From contig JAVBKP010000016.1 in assembly GCA_031553975.1 (NCBI GenBank), positions 1 through 51,179 on the forward strand: a stretch of DNA of 51,179 nt, written 5' to 3'. A program made the translations under genes and the position numbers. A model generated the notes under the pieces. That model did not search any database. It was not told where the DNA came from and saw nothing but the letters and a program-made list of their open reading frames with translations. Origin of the DNA: JAVBKP01 sp031553975 (GTDB taxonomy: Bacteria > Bacillota > Clostridia > Peptostreptococcales > Anaerovoracaceae). Positions 50,308 to 51,179 of the stretch are shown in pieces (the stretch's first letter is position 1; every line of letters starts with the position of its first letter).

Positions 50308-51179
50308 ATGTATTGTGCAAAATGTGGCAATCTTCTAAAAAAAGAGGACAACTTCTGCAGTATATGTGGAACGCCAAACAATGCAGATGCAAAGAGAGCA
50401 AGTCAAGGAATGTCTGGATTTGGGGTCCCCCGCGATGACGAACCAATCAATCTAGATGACTTTTTCAAATTTGATCAAAAGAAAGAAAACGCCCTAGAGG
50501 GCATAGACCGTGAGATTGATATTATTAAAGCCCGCGCTATAGAGAGTCTGGCTCGTAGAGAGGCAAGCAATGCCAGTGCCCGCAGGGCAGCAAGGCTTGC
50601 TAGGTTGGAGAACAATCCTAAGGCCGCCAAAGAAGAAAAATCCAAAAAAGAGAAAAAATTTAATATAGAAGCACAAAAGAATTTTTCTGAAAACTTGAAT
50701 TTCAGAGATGATGTTTTTGAAAAAGAGCAAATTGGCACCCCTCAACAACTTGTGGGAAGACGTGGACAACTTCGCAATATCAATATCACAATAGATACAG
50801 ATACATTATTGCAAGAACCTAAGGCAACACCTAAAATAGGAAAAAAAGTAGTGGTCAAGGATGAAAAAATTACCGATCACTTTGATATTAGCAATGGAGG
50901 TTTTGACGAATTTGATGAAGGCGTGTTCGATATAGGCAAAGGTCCTGTAGCACCAATGACCCCGGCACCTACAAAGGCACCATGGATGCCAGCAGAACCA
51001 GTGGAAAAACCCAAAAAACGTCATATGTTCAGGGAAGAAACCATTGAAATGCCCAATATTTTTGACGATATAGCGCAAAGTCTTCAAAAATCTAAAGATC
51101 AAGACTATAGAACGCCACCAACAACCATAGAAGAGACCATATCAACTGCCCAAGATGAACAGCAATCTGAGGAAGTTCA
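50308..51179 (+). CDS. Zinc-ribbon protein of unknown function (3' end beyond window)
   Basis: 290 codons are visible with no stop. The N-terminus MYCAKCGNLLKKEDNFCSICGTP is a zinc ribbon with Cys3, 6, 17 and 20. A charged, Lys-, Arg- and Ala-rich helical stretch follows (about 70-130), then a low-complexity region with acidic patches (GGFDEFDEGVFDIG) and a Pro-rich segment (PMTPAPTKAPWMP). No membrane helix is seen so far; related zinc-ribbon proteins often carry one later. GGGAGG supports the ATG. Whether it interacts with the acidic membrane protein upstream is unknown. Confidence 0.75.
   Translation, partial: MYCAKCGNLLKKEDNFCSICGTPNNADAKRASQGMSGFGVPRDDEPINLDDFFKFDQKKENALEGIDREIDIIKARAIESLARREASNASARRAARLARLENNPKAAKEEKSKKEKKFNIEAQKNFSENLNFRDDVFEKEQIGTPQQLVGRRGQLRNINITIDTDTLLQEPKATPKIGKKVVVKDEKITDHFDISNGGFDEFDEGVFDIGKGPVAPMTPAPTKAPWMPAEPVEKPKKRHMFREETIEMPNIFDDIAQSLQKSKDQDYRTPPTTIEETISTAQDEQQSEEV

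Noticed and set aside
1..51179. CRISPR array, rRNA, tRNA or prophage genes
   Set aside because: No regularly spaced short repeats, no tRNA or rRNA signatures and no phage structural or lysis genes were found on reading the window.

Overview
This window is the chromosomal replication-origin region of a low-GC, Gram-positive anaerobe, most likely a motile, spore-forming member of the Clostridia. The order dnaA / oriC / rpmH-rnpA-yidD-yidC-jag-mnmE-mnmG ... rsmG-noc-parA-parB is the classical Firmicutes origin block. A chemotaxis cluster (CheC, CheD, a receptor) and a 54-residue protein resembling clostridial spore-surface proteins point to motility and sporulation. I cannot name genus or species from sequence alone. 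No rRNA, tRNA, CRISPR array or transposase was found.

Layout. 1-469: 5' part of dnaA on the minus strand. 470-759: oriC, with DnaA boxes and the back-to-back dnaA and rpmH promoters. 760-6222: ribosome, RNase P, membrane-insertase and tRNA-modification genes. 6340-24952: an accessory block between mnmG and rsmG, which are normally neighbours. It carries an amino acid permease, an alkyltransferase-like protein, TldD/TldE, a MarR-controlled heterodimeric ABC exporter with an adaptor, a phosphoesterase, a two-domain VOC protein, an MFS exporter, a HEPN-like repeat protein, threonine aldolase, a cytidylate-kinase-like protein, a GNAT and a membrane HtrA protease. 25114-28787: rsmG, noc, parA, parB and parS sites. 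28861-32241: a TtcA-like thiolase with a cysteine desulfurase, AroQ, a LytTR protein and RNase H. 32380-37474: the accessory part of the wal operon (WalH-, WalI- and WalJ-like, HtrA, RlmH) without walR or walK. 37595-40897: a 1,100-residue secreted protein built of about nine related beta-rich repeats. 41018-42728: CheC, CheD, ComFB and a small protein. 42794-51179: an ArsR regulator divergent from a chemoreceptor operon running into galE, corA, a methyltransferase and a serine hydrolase, then a membrane protein and a truncated zinc-ribbon protein.

How the parts work together. DnaA, oriC, Noc, ParA, ParB and parS start and segregate the chromosome. MnmE, MnmG and RsmG modify tRNA and 16S rRNA. 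The desulfurase next to the TtcA-like enzyme could supply its sulfur. The MarR operon looks like an inducible export system with its own operators.

Most unusual points: (1) a 29-bp direct repeat, 28/29 identical and 6,001 bp apart, bracketing exactly the MarR-ABC-ABC-adaptor operon; (2) a HepT-like HEPN domain with a broken RNase motif fused to exact 45-bp tandem repeats; (3) the multi-repeat secreted protein; (4) wal accessory genes detached from WalRK; (5) structured leaders before parA, the cysteine desulfurase and the methyltransferase. Starts were chosen from visible ribosome binding sites and family start positions. All functions are judged by reading motifs, not by database search.
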